The position numbers were made by a program, and so were the translations under genes. Below are positions 48,332-64,000 of a stretch of 64,000 nt of DNA, in pieces; positions within the stretch are counted from its first letter, which is position 1; the number at the start of each line of letters is the position of its first letter. Origin of the DNA: Adineta ricciae (taxonomy: Eukaryota > Rotifera > Eurotatoria > Adinetida > Adinetidae). The notes below the pieces were generated by a model. The model was not told the DNA's origin. It did no database searches and worked only from the letters and a program-made list of their open reading frames with translations. The stretch spans positions 160,799 through 224,798 of the forward strand of contig CAJNOJ010000174.1 in the NCBI GenBank assembly GCA_905250025.1, read 5' to 3'.

Positions 48332-51300
48332 CTAGTTTGTTTGTTGTTGATTAGTTGGAGACGAGAAGGGTCGAGCTGGCTCGCTTGTTTGATTCATTGT
48401 TTGATTCATTGTTTGATCAACAGGTTGTTCTTTGTCCGCCGATCCATCATAACATCGACTCAATTCAAACAGATTCAATACAGATACCTATCAAATCAAA
48501 ACACAAACAATGCGAATGAATGGAAGAATGACAAAAGTAAACTACCGAGCCCGATGGGAGTGGTGGAAGTTTGAAAATTGTCGGTGTTTGCGTTAAACGA
48601 GGATCGGTTGTACCTGCGGAAGTAGAAATAACATAAACAAAAGACAGATTTTACTTAGAATTTACCAGTTGGATGAAAACATCGATAAGCTCTCGGATTG
48701 AAAACATTCCCGGAACGAAAAGGCATAAAAACTGCTGGCAAACACAAATCTAAAACATTGTGTACTATTTATCAGAGAAGTACTTCGTCAAATTGAATGT
48801 TACCATCGTAGCGTTCGCCATGTTGATCAGGTTTATGCAATCGATGTTGTATTTCCATTTGCCGTTCCATCGTTTGTGCTGTTTCTTGTTCGATTTTAGT
48901 TGCTAGTTGACGACGATGAGTTGCACTTCGTTCCAAAAACATTTGATAACGATCAAGAAACTACATACGAACAGTAGTTTCTTCTTCGTTCAGTTTTTTC
49001 GTACAAAAACTTACACTATCTGAAAGATGTTTACCATAATTGGGTGTTCGATGATGTTCAAGATTAATATTTCGCTTCGAGGATGGTCGTGTTGGATGTC
49101 TGAAATGGAGAATAGGCAAGTATTTTCGGTTGTTCATCACCAATCTACGTACTGCGACATAACGTTCGACGACTCTTCTCCAATAATATCCTGAATATTT
49201 TCTTCAAATTCTGAGACTTCATCCATTCGATTCGATCGATGCGAAGGTGATTCACTAAGAAGCTTCCGTAAACGTTGAATTTCCGCTCTAGAGAAATAAG
49301 TATTATTTATTTGTAGAAACGAGAAATGTCTTCAGAAACAGACTGGTAACTTTCATGAAGTCGAGCAATTTTATCTTCATACGACACTTTGATCATTTCC
49401 AGTTGCTCATCAGTCTCCTCGGTCGCATCAATGGTCGGTACGATGTCTTCTTCCTCGAGATCTACCGTTGAAGGTACGACTATCAACGGAATCGTTTGTT
49501 CAGATGTTTCATTCGAAATCAGCGGTGATGGAGAATACACCATTGCTTTCGCTGTTGGTGTACGAACTTTCATTGGCGCAGTCACTAGAGCGAAACGTAA
49601 TGAGCTAAATTAAAATCATATCTTCTTATTTACTTGTGCATTTCGTTGCATGAGTTATTTCGACTTTATTATACCAGAACATATGTAATGGGAGTTTGGC
49701 GATGGGTTCACGTTTGTCGTTGTAGACAGTGAATGTTTGTGGTGTACGTGATATCCAAGATTTGTAGAGATCATAGGACAATTCTTCGAATTCGAGTTGA
49801 GTTGTCCTTTGTGTCGGTTCGGGTTCGTTTGGTCTACTGTCATCGATAGTCACTAGTGGTGCGGTTGATGGACTATGCAAATTGGGAAGATCCTAGAAGA
49901 TAAGATGATTTTTATTGATAATGATATATGATGGACATCTTACGAGCATTCGTAGATCTTCGGATGAAAGCACAAGTGATCCACAGAGTTTTCCGTCGCC
50001 AAAAATATCGATATTAACCGCTTCAGGATCCACTCCAGTATCCAACAAAGATCGACGTTTCAAAACAGTTGGCATGGGAATAAATTGTTCATCACATTGT
50101 TTTCTATCAATAGCATTAATGTCATTTTCTTCCTGAAGTGGCGTATTTTCATTTCGACTTTTCGCTCCTATGAGATCGAACAAAGCTTTTGAATTTCTGG
50201 AACGTGCTATGAAAATTTACTTGGTTCGACCGATCTTTGCAGCTTCCGTCGGCTATTTCCTCGGTCAGGTGTATGGACATCTTCAACTTTCAATGTATTT
50301 GTTTTCTGCAATCGATAATTAGAGCGTTTCCATAGAAAAAACTGAACCTACTTCAAAAGTAAAAATATTTGTTTTATAAGTTTGTCCTTGAGTATGAATA
50401 ACACATTGGAATGTTTTCTTTTCGAGTCCGACGGGCCGATAAACACGTATAATTAATGCTCTAAACCAAACAAATGATTACAGTTGCAAACAATTGAATT
50501 ATTTATTACTTGGTAGAAAGAACATCACCCGTCGATGTTTCCTGATTATCGAAATCAGGTGTCGCTTGAATTTCAACATCGATTTGCTTCATTTCAGGTT
50601 CCTGTGGTTCGACTTTCGCAGATCCACTTGTTCGTTTCTTTCGCTGTTTTCCTGCACTACTTAAGAAACTTCCTTCGTTATCACTTCGAATATCATCGTC
50701 CAAGTCGGAACCCTGTTAAAATAAGAATTTCTTTCTGAAATTTGACTCAAATGGAATTGAAACTAACCTGCTGTTGATCATCGATTTCTCTTATACTACT
50801 TTGATCACCTGAGGAATCAAGTTGATCGAGGTCTTCAAGTTCATCTTCATCGCCCATCGATTCTCCTTTCGATAGAACATCGCTCTCGGACTTTGGACGT
50901 GGAACACTCGAATTCAACCATTCGATCACATGTTCATAACCAAGTTGAGATGTCTAAAACGCAAATAATCAATACACTCCTACGAAAAAAAAGAATAATT
51001 ACTTCGCGAAAAGTTTTCAAACGAAATTTCCACTTTCGTACATTTGATCTCGGCAAAGCTAATTGAATATACCTTAAAAACGAGTGTCACACTCATTCAT
51101 ACATCAATTCCATTAATTAACTTACATTTTTTCCCAATTACTTATACATCTCATCTGTTGGTATCGTTTATTATTTCCTTCCATCAATGTCAGCCTTTGC
51201 AATGCCGCGTTAAGCATTCTTTTCTTCATTTCATTGCCTTCATAAAATTTCTTCATAATTACACTCTTCATATCAAATGGTTGACTATATAAGTGAACAA

Positions 51301-51703
51301 TGCGAACAAGTTCATGAAGAGGTATTTGAGATAATGAATAAGCACGATATAAACGTGAAATAACCAATGTTATTCGTGTCGATACATTTGGAGGCAGAAA
51401 TTGTAGGAGTAAAGTGTCTTTCAGCTCGAGTAATTCGAACATTGAATTATCAATTTCTGATAAACTGTTCTCGACATGATCACAGAGCATGCTGAACTTA
51501 TTCGCTTCTATTCTCACACTCGGAGCAAACTCTTCGAGTTCTTCGAATGGATCTGGCTCTTTTTGTTGTTGTTCTTCTTCTTCTTCTTGTCTATCATTAT
51601 AATAAGCTATGTCAGTATGATCATCGAATCCAGATCGTTCATCATCTTCTCCTAAACGCGATAGTTCCCGTCGATCTAAATGAAATCGATAGATTGGAAT
51701 CAT
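48332..51703 (-). CDS. Unrecognised acidic protein with coiled-coil segments
   Basis: Family not recognised. About ten or more exons link in frame from MIPIYRFHLDRRELSR (51703) to ...SSPTNQQQTN with stop at 48332. The first about 190 residues are acidic, then helical (LISRLYRAYSLSQIPLHELVR, then MKKFYEGNEMKKRMLNAALQR), ending in NWEKI and SNVRKWKFRLKTFRE. A further segment, LGYEHVIEWLNSSV, precedes a strongly acidic stretch with a basic patch (KQRKKRTSGSAK). Beta-rich pieces follow (ALIIRVYRPVGLEKKTFQCV, PQTFTVYNDKREPIAKLPL) that could form a C2-like fold. Then come coiled coils (RAEIQRLRKLLSESPS and FLDRYQMFLERSATHRRQLA) and a Gln/Thr-rich end containing NQTMNQT repeats. A centrosomal or ciliary role would fit the composition but is speculation. 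An AG acceptor abuts the ATG. Confidence 0.65.
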
Positions 51704-51719
51704 CTAGATCGAACTTTTA

Positions 51720-52039
51720 CCTTCAAATCTATTCATGAATTAATTGCAGGTATTTAGAATTTCTAATGTGAACTTTCTTTTTGTTCCTTCTTTCTTTGCA
51801 TGACATGCCATTTATGTTAAAATAAACTATGACTACCAGCCTCTTCCATTCAATGTAAAGAAATGTGTCAATCGATCGTTTCTGTTTATTATTTAATCTA
51901 ACACATATACGCGTATTAAACATAACTGTAGAAAGTAAATTACGTATAACACAAAAGGAAAAATATTGAAATGAAATGACAGTTCAAAAGTGAGTCTGTT
52001 CATAAATCCGATTGAGAACTATGAAAGAAGTGAATTTGA
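51720..52039. other. Short intergenic gap
   Basis: About 320 AT-rich bases between the unassigned gene's 5' end and the MASTL stop. No gene seen. Confidence 0.5.
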
Positions 52040-54405
52040 CTACATTACGATGTCATCAAGGGATTCTTCATCGAAACCAATGGCTTTATTTCGAGCTAAA
52101 TGGAAAAAGAATGATTAGGAAGACAAGATACTTGCCAAAGAGATGTTTCTACCTGCAAAATAGAACGTATCGGAATCATCATCTGGTACTGGAATAAAAG
52201 GAGCCGGTAAATTCGATAGATTGTCCCAATCAATCGTATTGAAAAAAGGTTCTTTCTTTAAATCTAAAGAGAAATCGTGTAGACGTCTCTCTTCTAATCT
52301 AACCATTTACCATCTAACTGGAATCGCGAGGTCGCATCATACTGAAGTAAGCCTTTAATAGCATTTATTGCATCGTCGGAAAGCTGATTGTCATCGTCAT
52401 CTTCTCCAGGCCATGCAAGTCGATAATTCACGATATTCGATATAATCGCACGTGGAGATTCGTCTGTAAAGGGTGTGACACCAACAAGAAATTGATACAA
52501 ACATACACCAAGCGCCCAAAAATCAATCGCTGCAGCTAAAAGAAAGACATCTTATGCTACCAAGTCAATCGTAAGAGTCACTTATCTACATACTATGATT
52601 TTCATCCTGTAATAAGATTTCTGGACCTAAATCAAGCGATGAATAAGAGAGTATTGATGAAAACGATCTACTTACTGAGATAATCAGGTGTGCCTAAAAC
52701 AGGTCCTGATACATTGAAATGTATGGGTGATTTCGAAGAACTACTTCGAATCGATGCATCGGTTAAAATTCGACCGCTTGAATAATTCTGAGCAAGACAA
52801 ACGGACTACAACGAACTCATTCGTATCAAATCTTAGTTTACAAAAAGTTCTTTTCTCTATACTTTCAAAGAACTATCGTCGATAGGAAGAGATAATTGAT
52901 TTGCTGGTAAATCTTCTATTGGAATGATATTCGCATTATCATCATTATTCACGGATTTTTCGTTTGATTCATCTTCATTCATTTCTAATCCATCGATTGA
53001 ACATCGAATGGGAGATAAACATGGCGAACCAGATGAGCAAACACTCGATACGGTGGTTGTCGCAGTTATTGTTCGACCAATACCACGAAATAGGCGATAT
53101 TGATTGTGATGAGCTGGTGATGAAGCAAGTAGTCGTGAAACTGTCTTTGGATAAATTCTTGGTTGTTGTTTGATTGTTTGAGATGTATTAGATGAACGTT
53201 TATTTGGACTCGAAAAAAGAAAGTCAGATGAATGATTTGAATTTGTATCATCGAAGTCATAATTTCCAAATGATAATGGTTCATTTTCAGGAATACATGC
53301 TGGTAATGCTTGACGATAAACACGTAGACTACAGTCAATTGGACGTGACGATGAATACGAACGATAGGAACTATTATTCGAATAAATATTTTCGATGGAT
53401 GCTGACGAATGAAATGGATCAGAATCTGATTCACTCGATGACTAAATTGAAGTATCGAAAAAGAAATAAGAAAACGAATATGAAAAGACTTCCTTACAAA
53501 ACTAAAATCCGATGTTAAAGATATGATTTGACCTGGTGTACGAAAAGCTCGCATTTTATACACCGATGGTGTACCAATTACATCAGCCACTGAAACTTCT
53601 AGGAAAACAAACCCGTGTTAAACCGCACTGATAAACTTCGAATTTACTTCGTCGATTGCGTATTTCTGATAGGCCAAGATCAGTCAATTTGATATGCCCG
53701 GTTGCGGATATTAAAACATTATCTGGTTTTAAATCTCTATTGAAAAACAAATCATGATGGATGCTACTCAACGAACTTTCTTTGCTTGTTTTTACCGATG
53801 TACAACACCTTTTCGATGTAGATAATCGAGTGCGAGAGCGATTTCTGCAACATAAAACTGCGCCTCATGTTGTTCCAGAACATGTTTGATACATAAAAAT
53901 GACATGAGATCTCCTCCGATCATGTATTCCATGACTAAATAGATATGTTCTTTGCTTTGTAGAGAATAGAAAAGACGAACTAAAAATTGACTATGCAGTG
54001 TTGCTAATGCATCACGTTCATTAAGAACTAAGGTAAACAAATCATGTCAAACGATATATCTTGGTAGAAATTATTGTAAATACTTTGATCGATCAAATTT
54101 TTCCTACGTATATCCTGTTTATTAATCACTTTAATCGCATATTTGATCTTGTTTTCATCAGTTTTTTTCGTTGCTAAATACACTCGACTAGAATAAGAAG
54201 AAATCAATGCCAGAAGAGTGCTTATTTTAGTCAATTTCATTCATACCCATAACCACCACGACTAATTGTCTTCAGAAAATGAAAATCTTTGATAGTCGGC
54301 AACTATATCATAGTAAACGATTTCTAATCGAAGAATTAACTTACTGCCACAGATTCTCACCTGTAATTTATTCTTTTCAGTCGTCATTAATGGAGACGAA
54401 TGCAT
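52040..54405 (-). CDS. MASTL: Greatwall kinase (MASTL)
   Basis: AGC-family kinase that restrains PP2A-B55 during mitosis through ARPP19/ENSA. It starts [15 protein letters not shown]. The N-lobe is glycine-rich ([18 protein letters not shown]) with catalytic Lys in [10 protein letters not shown], then the E helix [20 protein letters not shown] and hinge [14 protein letters not shown]. Catalytic loop [12 protein letters not shown] and DLGLS (DFG position, DLG) lie at about 53740-53650. A long Ser-rich insertion (about 53590-52700) separates DLG from GTPDYLSPE, the split activation segment diagnostic of Greatwall. The C-lobe has [18 protein letters not shown]. The C-tail reads [18 protein letters not shown] and DTFYFAARN, as in vertebrate MASTL, and ends ...EESLDDIVM at 52040. 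About eleven exons. An acceptor (ACGTTCAG) ends 4 bases before the ATG. Confidence 0.93.
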
Positions 54406-54409
54406 GAAT

Positions 54410-55008
54410 CTGAACGTGAAATAGCGTAACTGATAGTTTTCGTTCGAAGTCAGGTACTGACCGAAGAGAAAACAAAGGAAACGTATCTTTTCTTTCGAAT
54501 AAGATGTCGCTTGTGATAGATAACATTCAGTACGTTTCTTCGCATTGATTTTTGAACTTATGAACCATGGTTGTCTATCAGGATGATACCAAAAGTTGTT
54601 TTATTCGTTAAAATAAGCTGATTTTGCTTGTATAGATTTGTTTTTATAGAAAACGAAAAACAGAATCGATGCTAGTTTATGATTATTGAGAGAACTAAAT
54701 GCTACGAAAAATAGAACTAGTTGAACAAAATATAATAATACATAAAACTTAATGACATAGATACAGAAAGAAGAAGTAGAGATCTTTGAATAAAAACTGT
54801 TCATTTTTCTGTCTCATCATTGGTATAAACAAAGGGAAGAAAGACGTTGGCCTAGAACACAAGCACTGCGTTGATCATTGTGACTTGGTAGAATTTATCG
54901 TATGAATGGATACTACTGTTCAGATTTATAGAATTTTCTAAACTTTTGCAGGTATTTAAAAAACAGAAGAAAGTTAGGAAAGATTGAATACTAAGAAGAG
55001 AGTTGTTG
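54410..55008. other. Intergenic gap
   Basis: About 600 AT-rich bases between the MASTL start and the stop of the alpha-glucosidase gene. No gene supported. Confidence 0.5.
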
Positions 55009-59500
<4,492 letters not shown>

Positions 59501-59631
59501 TACTGGCCTCATCAAGTTCAGACGAAGACGTTGCAGGGTGTCCGCCACCCAAACGAGCGCGTCTAAATCCTAATCCGATCTCATCAACAAAAGATTTCAA
59601 TTCTCCTTCTTCATCTCCTTCAATTCCAACC

Positions 59632-62064
59632 ATGCATTCTTCTGATCCAACAACTTCGAACTCGTCCCTCGATAATAATAATCCAACTGATACGACTAAT
59701 CATCTCGAACGACTCAAACAACAATCACAACATTGTAATGGAAATGCCCATACAAATCATTCCATGTCCACATCGACCCAAACCCATTCTAATCAAGTCA
59801 ATCTACAACTACTTACAAATAGTCAAAAAGAAATCCTGAGACTTGTTGGACAACACTTACAAAGTATTGGACTGAGGTACAACGAAAACCCTATGTTTCA
59901 ATCGTTTCATTAGTTGTTTCATGTTCGTTTCAGTAACACAGTCGAAAGTCTTATAACCGAGAGTGGTTGTGTACTCGAAAATGAACAAGCATCCAACTTT
60001 CGTGAACTTATTATGTTAGGCAAATGGACAGAAGTAAACCGTTGTCCATTTCGAATTTCTCCTCTATCCTTGTTGTGTTATTTTCAGGCACTTGTTGCAC
60101 TTGATCAATTGAAACAGTATATCGAAGAACAAGACGGCATATTGGTACGTATATTCATACGACGGATACGGAGAAAGATTTTCTTTTCTTCTAGCAAATG
60201 AAATATTTAATTCTTGAACAGAAATATTTTGAATTAATTGAAGACAATCAACCTATGGATGCACTGTATTGTCTGAGAAACGAAATTCGACTATTGAATA
60301 TTCGAATCGAACGAACCCATCAATTAACTGCGTATGATATGGAAATGGAATGATTTGAACTAAAGCTTTTCTTCTTCTTAGGTTTCTGATGTTCACTTCC
60401 ATCAAAGACATGTGTAAAGCAGCAAATTGGAATGGCAAAGGTTTTGCATCAAGAGAAAGTCTAATGGAGAAATTACAAAGTAGATCAATTCGACATGATA
60501 TGACAAATTAATGTCTTTTTCCTCGTTTATTAGAATATTTTCCACCAAATATCATGTTACCACCAAAACGGCTGGAATCATTACTATCACAAGCGATCGA
60601 ATTCCAACAAGACCGTTGCACATATCATATTAAACCTGGCAAATTATCGATTGATGATGTTTCCTTACTTCAAGATCATGCTTGCACTAAGTAAGTACTA
60701 ATTAACCGCCAAAACAACTCGGTCAATTGTTTTTCTAGGCATACATTACCCTGTGTGACAATTCGAACATTAACTGAACATAGCGACGAAGTATGGTTTT
60801 GTAAATTTTCTCCGGATGGTACTAAGCTTGCTACTGGCTCAAAAGATGGCAATTTAATTATATACGATGTTGATATGGTAAGAAGAGAACACATCAATCA
60901 GTTCGACATATCGTCTTCTTCGTCGTCACATAGGAAACATACGAAATCAAACTACGAAAACAATTCGATGGCCATACGTTTGGCATTGGTTGTATAGCTT
61001 GGTGTCCATTTAGTCGATACATCATCGCATGCGGCACAGATGAATGCAATGAAATCTTGATATGGGATGTTCATGTATGAAAGAGGTGTCTGTTGAAGTT
61101 TTCCGAAAATGAAATATATTGTATTTAGAGGGAAGAACAGCGATCACGTATAAACCATACGACAGACGATAGTTTAACATGCGCTGCTTGGTTACCTTGT
61201 GGAACAAGATTTGTTTGTGGAGGATCACGTGGACAATTCTATTACTGTGTATGAATCTGAAGAGAAATGTTCTTTTCACTACGAATTTTCTTTCTAGGAT
61301 ATTGATGGTAATGTAATCGATAGTTGGGAAGGTGTACGTTTACAATGTTTAAATGTAACTACCGATGGAATTATCCTGGCAGCAGATGCACAAAAACGTA
61401 TTAGTTCTTACAAGTTTGATAGTCTAACTGATCAACAAATGTAAGAATAACAAACTAGAAGAAATAGATGACATATTCTCGTTGACTGTTTAGTATTCAT
61501 GAAGATCATCCAATAATGTCCTTTACTATCAGCAAAGATGGTCGTCTAGCACTTCTGAATATTGCGACACAAGTACGTTGAAAAGAAGAAATTCTGTTAC
61601 AGCCTTTGAACACTCTTTCTTTCCAGGGTGTTCATCTTTGGGATTTACACGATCGTCAATTAGTTCGTAAATATCAAGGTGTAACACAAGGACATTATGT
61701 TAATCACGCAACATTCGGCGGACCCAACGAAGAGTTCATTGCAAGTGGTAGCGAAGGTTTGTTTCTATTCCCTTGATTAACAGAGACTTCTTCATGTGAT
61801 TTTGATCCATTAGATTCGAAAGTTTATCTCTGGCATCGAAGACATGAACGTCCAATCATGATCTTTTCTGGACATTTACGTACTGTTAATTGTGTTTCCT
61901 GGCATCCTATTCTCCCCTTACTATTCGCTTCAGCATCCGATGATGCCACAGTTCGAATCTGGTCAACGTCTGATCATCAAATAAAAACAGGTTGAATATC
62001 GAACGTTCAGCTTTCGTTTGTTATTCATCGGTTTCTTTTAGAATCATTGATTAACAGTGATTGA
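59632..62064 (+). CDS. WDR26: WD repeat protein 26 (CTLH ubiquitin ligase subunit)
   Basis: Substrate-receptor and scaffold subunit of the CTLH/GID E3 ligase. More than ten short-intron exons. The N-terminus is Ser/Asn/Thr-rich. LisH-like [17 protein letters not shown] and the CTLH segment [18 protein letters not shown] and [19 protein letters not shown] match WDR26 closely. WD40 repeats follow: [119 protein letters not shown]. The start is uncertain: the same frame is open upstream to about 59509 with Ser/Asp-rich sequence and a KRARL patch, so an upstream exon may supply the real start. The end is either ...IKTG with stop at 61995 or, after a short intron at 61991-62041, ...LINSD with stop at 62064. 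AATAAA lies at 62297. Confidence 0.94.
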
Positions 62065-62069
62065 TATGA

Positions 62070-64000
62070 CACCCAATTCTTATGCAAATGCTTTGAACAT
62101 TAGATGATGATTTTCTCTTTGTGAAAAACGAGAGAATTTACATACAAATATACATATACACAAGAAAACCAATCAGTTTTGAAATTCTTTTTTTTTCAAT
62201 TTGCCGTTTTCTCTTTCTCTCTTTCTCTCGTTTTCTTATTTTGTGCATACATATACACTCCTTTTTTTTTATATTGAATACTGCGCTGTTTATTTGAATA
62301 AAAAGAAAACGAACGTTCTCTTCATATGAATAACGATAATATAGCGACATGACCGTTCTTTTTCTGTCTCAAACACAATGAAAATTTCTCATTCGATAGT
62401 CGCACATCATCATCTGTCAATGTTGATCGATTTTCCCATTCATGAAAATCTCTTGATCCAAAAGGATTATTCTATCGTTCCGCTTTTTTTTCCTAATAAA
62501 ATCTATTCGAAGAGCAGAGATCAAGCTTTTTTTCAACTGGTAATCTTTCTAAATATATTTAGGAAGAACATCAAGGTCATCTTCAGCATGACTCCTGCTT
62601 GTTATTATCTTTCTATTGAAATTGTTCGAACAACAATAATGAAAACAATTCGACTAATAGTAAGAGTTACTATATTAGTTCGACTAGAGAGAAAAAGAAG
62701 TTCACTTTTTTCTACAACTTAGAATAAATATCCATTTGAGAAGCATTAATCTATATGTAACTTCGATTAACAAACTAATTGATTGATAAGGTATGAAGTG
62801 AGTCCTGAAGGAATGTGTTACTACGAAGAACAACATCGATTTAATCGGTTTCTGATTATAATCAATGCTTTTTTGAGAACTACGAATGTTCTTTCATGTG
62901 AATTACGATCAATTGTTGATTGATGAATTCATCTTGCAGCTGTACTAGCCGATGCACATTGTCGGAAGTTCCAACACTAATAACCTCTTCGTCTTGCTAT
63001 GTTTATTGGATGAAACAATGTAGAGCTCTTAAAGTTGTCGTTTGCGTTCCTTAGAGAACGTTTTCCTCAAAGACAAAAGAGACGAACGTGTTTGACATTT
63101 TCTGCTATTGTTTTTCTCGTTGGATATTAATTTGATTACAGCAACAATTTTGCTTTCGGAGAATTCGTCTTTCAAAACAAAGCGTCTCGTTATTCTAATA
63201 TGATTAGTCACGAGATATACATACACACACATACACACACACATATATATATACATCTATATTTAATTTCTAGTTTCTAAACGAGTTAATTATTTAATTC
63301 GATCTAACGATCGATTGCTGCTGTGAGCGAAAATTAACCAAAATACTCAATAGTATATCTCATTTTTCTCGTCTTAATGTGCAAGTTAATTATTAGACCT
63401 TGCAATCAATTTCCGCTGTTGAAATTATTCGATGGTAATGTCGTATTTCACAAATAAATGAACTCCTGCTGATGAATGCGAGTTTCTTTTTCCTAACTGT
63501 TAGATACACAGCGAGTTATGTTGACCTACGAGGAAACCGAAAACCAATGAAATGCTGTGGATAGCAACAGGTGTTTTAATTCTTGCGTATCGATCAAGGA
63601 TAAGTAATCATAATCGCATAATAATATCTTCGAGCTACCCAAATCATCGTTTATGATTCTCGGATAGAGATTTGCTCCGAAGGAAGAAAAGCACGATGCC
63701 GATAAACATTCTATTTGTTCATTTATTTGCTGAATAGAATATGAGTATGTGTTATACTGTCATTCATTGTAACAGCTGTTGAGAATGGATAGATCTAACG
63801 TTTAAATAAGTTTTGCTTGATTGTTCGCAATAAGTGAGTCGAAGAGAAGGAGAGGAGGATGAAGGAGAAGAAGTAATAGACAGAAAAAAAAAGGAAAATG
63901 ACGACAATAATAACAAGTATTCTCTACGACAAACATGTCATGCAATGTCGTTCAAAGACAAAGAAGGATCATTGATCGTTTGTTCGTCATTCGTCCAACT
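62070..64000. other. WDR26 3' UTR and intergenic region to window end
   Basis: Holds the WDR26 poly(A) signal at 62297-62302 and then about 1.7 kb of AT-rich DNA. No coding gene is supported; the open frame at 62378-62722 shows no domain or splice context. Confidence 0.5.
63217..63255. repeat. Mixed (CA)n/(TA)n microsatellite
   Basis: Compound run of ATACACACAC units passing into TATATATATAC. Confidence 0.9.

Overview
This is a stretch of animal nuclear genome. It carries metazoan-only genes (rootletin, PAR-3, TDP-43, PRMT1, Greatwall/MASTL, a goliath-type RING ligase). Nearly every gene is cut by short introns of about 50-70 bases with GT..AG ends, and intergenic DNA is AT-rich with microsatellites. 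Proteins are diverged from vertebrates yet easily aligned. Many coding starts sit 0-27 bases behind a 3' splice-site-like sequence, and one enzyme gene looks bacterial. Together these fit a bdelloid rotifer, or a similar invertebrate with spliced-leader trans-splicing and frequent gene acquisition. That assignment is inference.

Layout. 1-12.3 kb: a near-complete rootletin gene (minus strand, about 29 exons). Its largest intron holds an opposite-strand gene for a small membrane protein. 14.4-24.2 kb: a dense block of uracil-DNA glycosylase (UNG), mitochondrial Obg GTPase (MTG2), PRMT1, a TDP-43-like RNA-binding protein with a polyglutamine tail, succinate dehydrogenase subunit C, and an unassigned protein with a possible PTB fold and a longer polyglutamine run. 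26.3-27.6 kb: a goliath-family PA-TM-RING ubiquitin ligase. 31.0-35.1 kb: PAR-3 with three PDZ domains. 38.4-39.7 kb: an SH3-less F-BAR protein. 40.6-43.3 kb: an unnamed protein with MATH-like repeats. 43.85-44.14 kb: a 143-base tandem duplication around a single N. 46.5-48.2 kb: a divergent pair, an EF-hand protein and a novel protein with repeated Y-x-x-S-T-E motifs. 48.3-51.7 kb: an unrecognised acidic/coiled-coil protein. 52.0-54.4 kb: MASTL (Greatwall). 55.0-58.0 kb: a bacterial-type GH13 alpha-glucosidase with introns and a fused disordered tail. 59.6-62.1 kb: WDR26. The rest of the window is intergenic.

The genes are ordinary scattered eukaryotic transcription units, not a co-functional cluster. 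They cover cilia (rootletin), polarity (PAR-3), mitochondria (MTG2, SDHC), RNA metabolism (TDP-43-like, PRMT1), mitosis (MASTL) and protein turnover (WDR26/CTLH, goliath RING). Coding coordinates below run from start codon to stop codon and include introns. Exon edges were read by eye from splice consensus and reading-frame continuity. No computation or database search was run.
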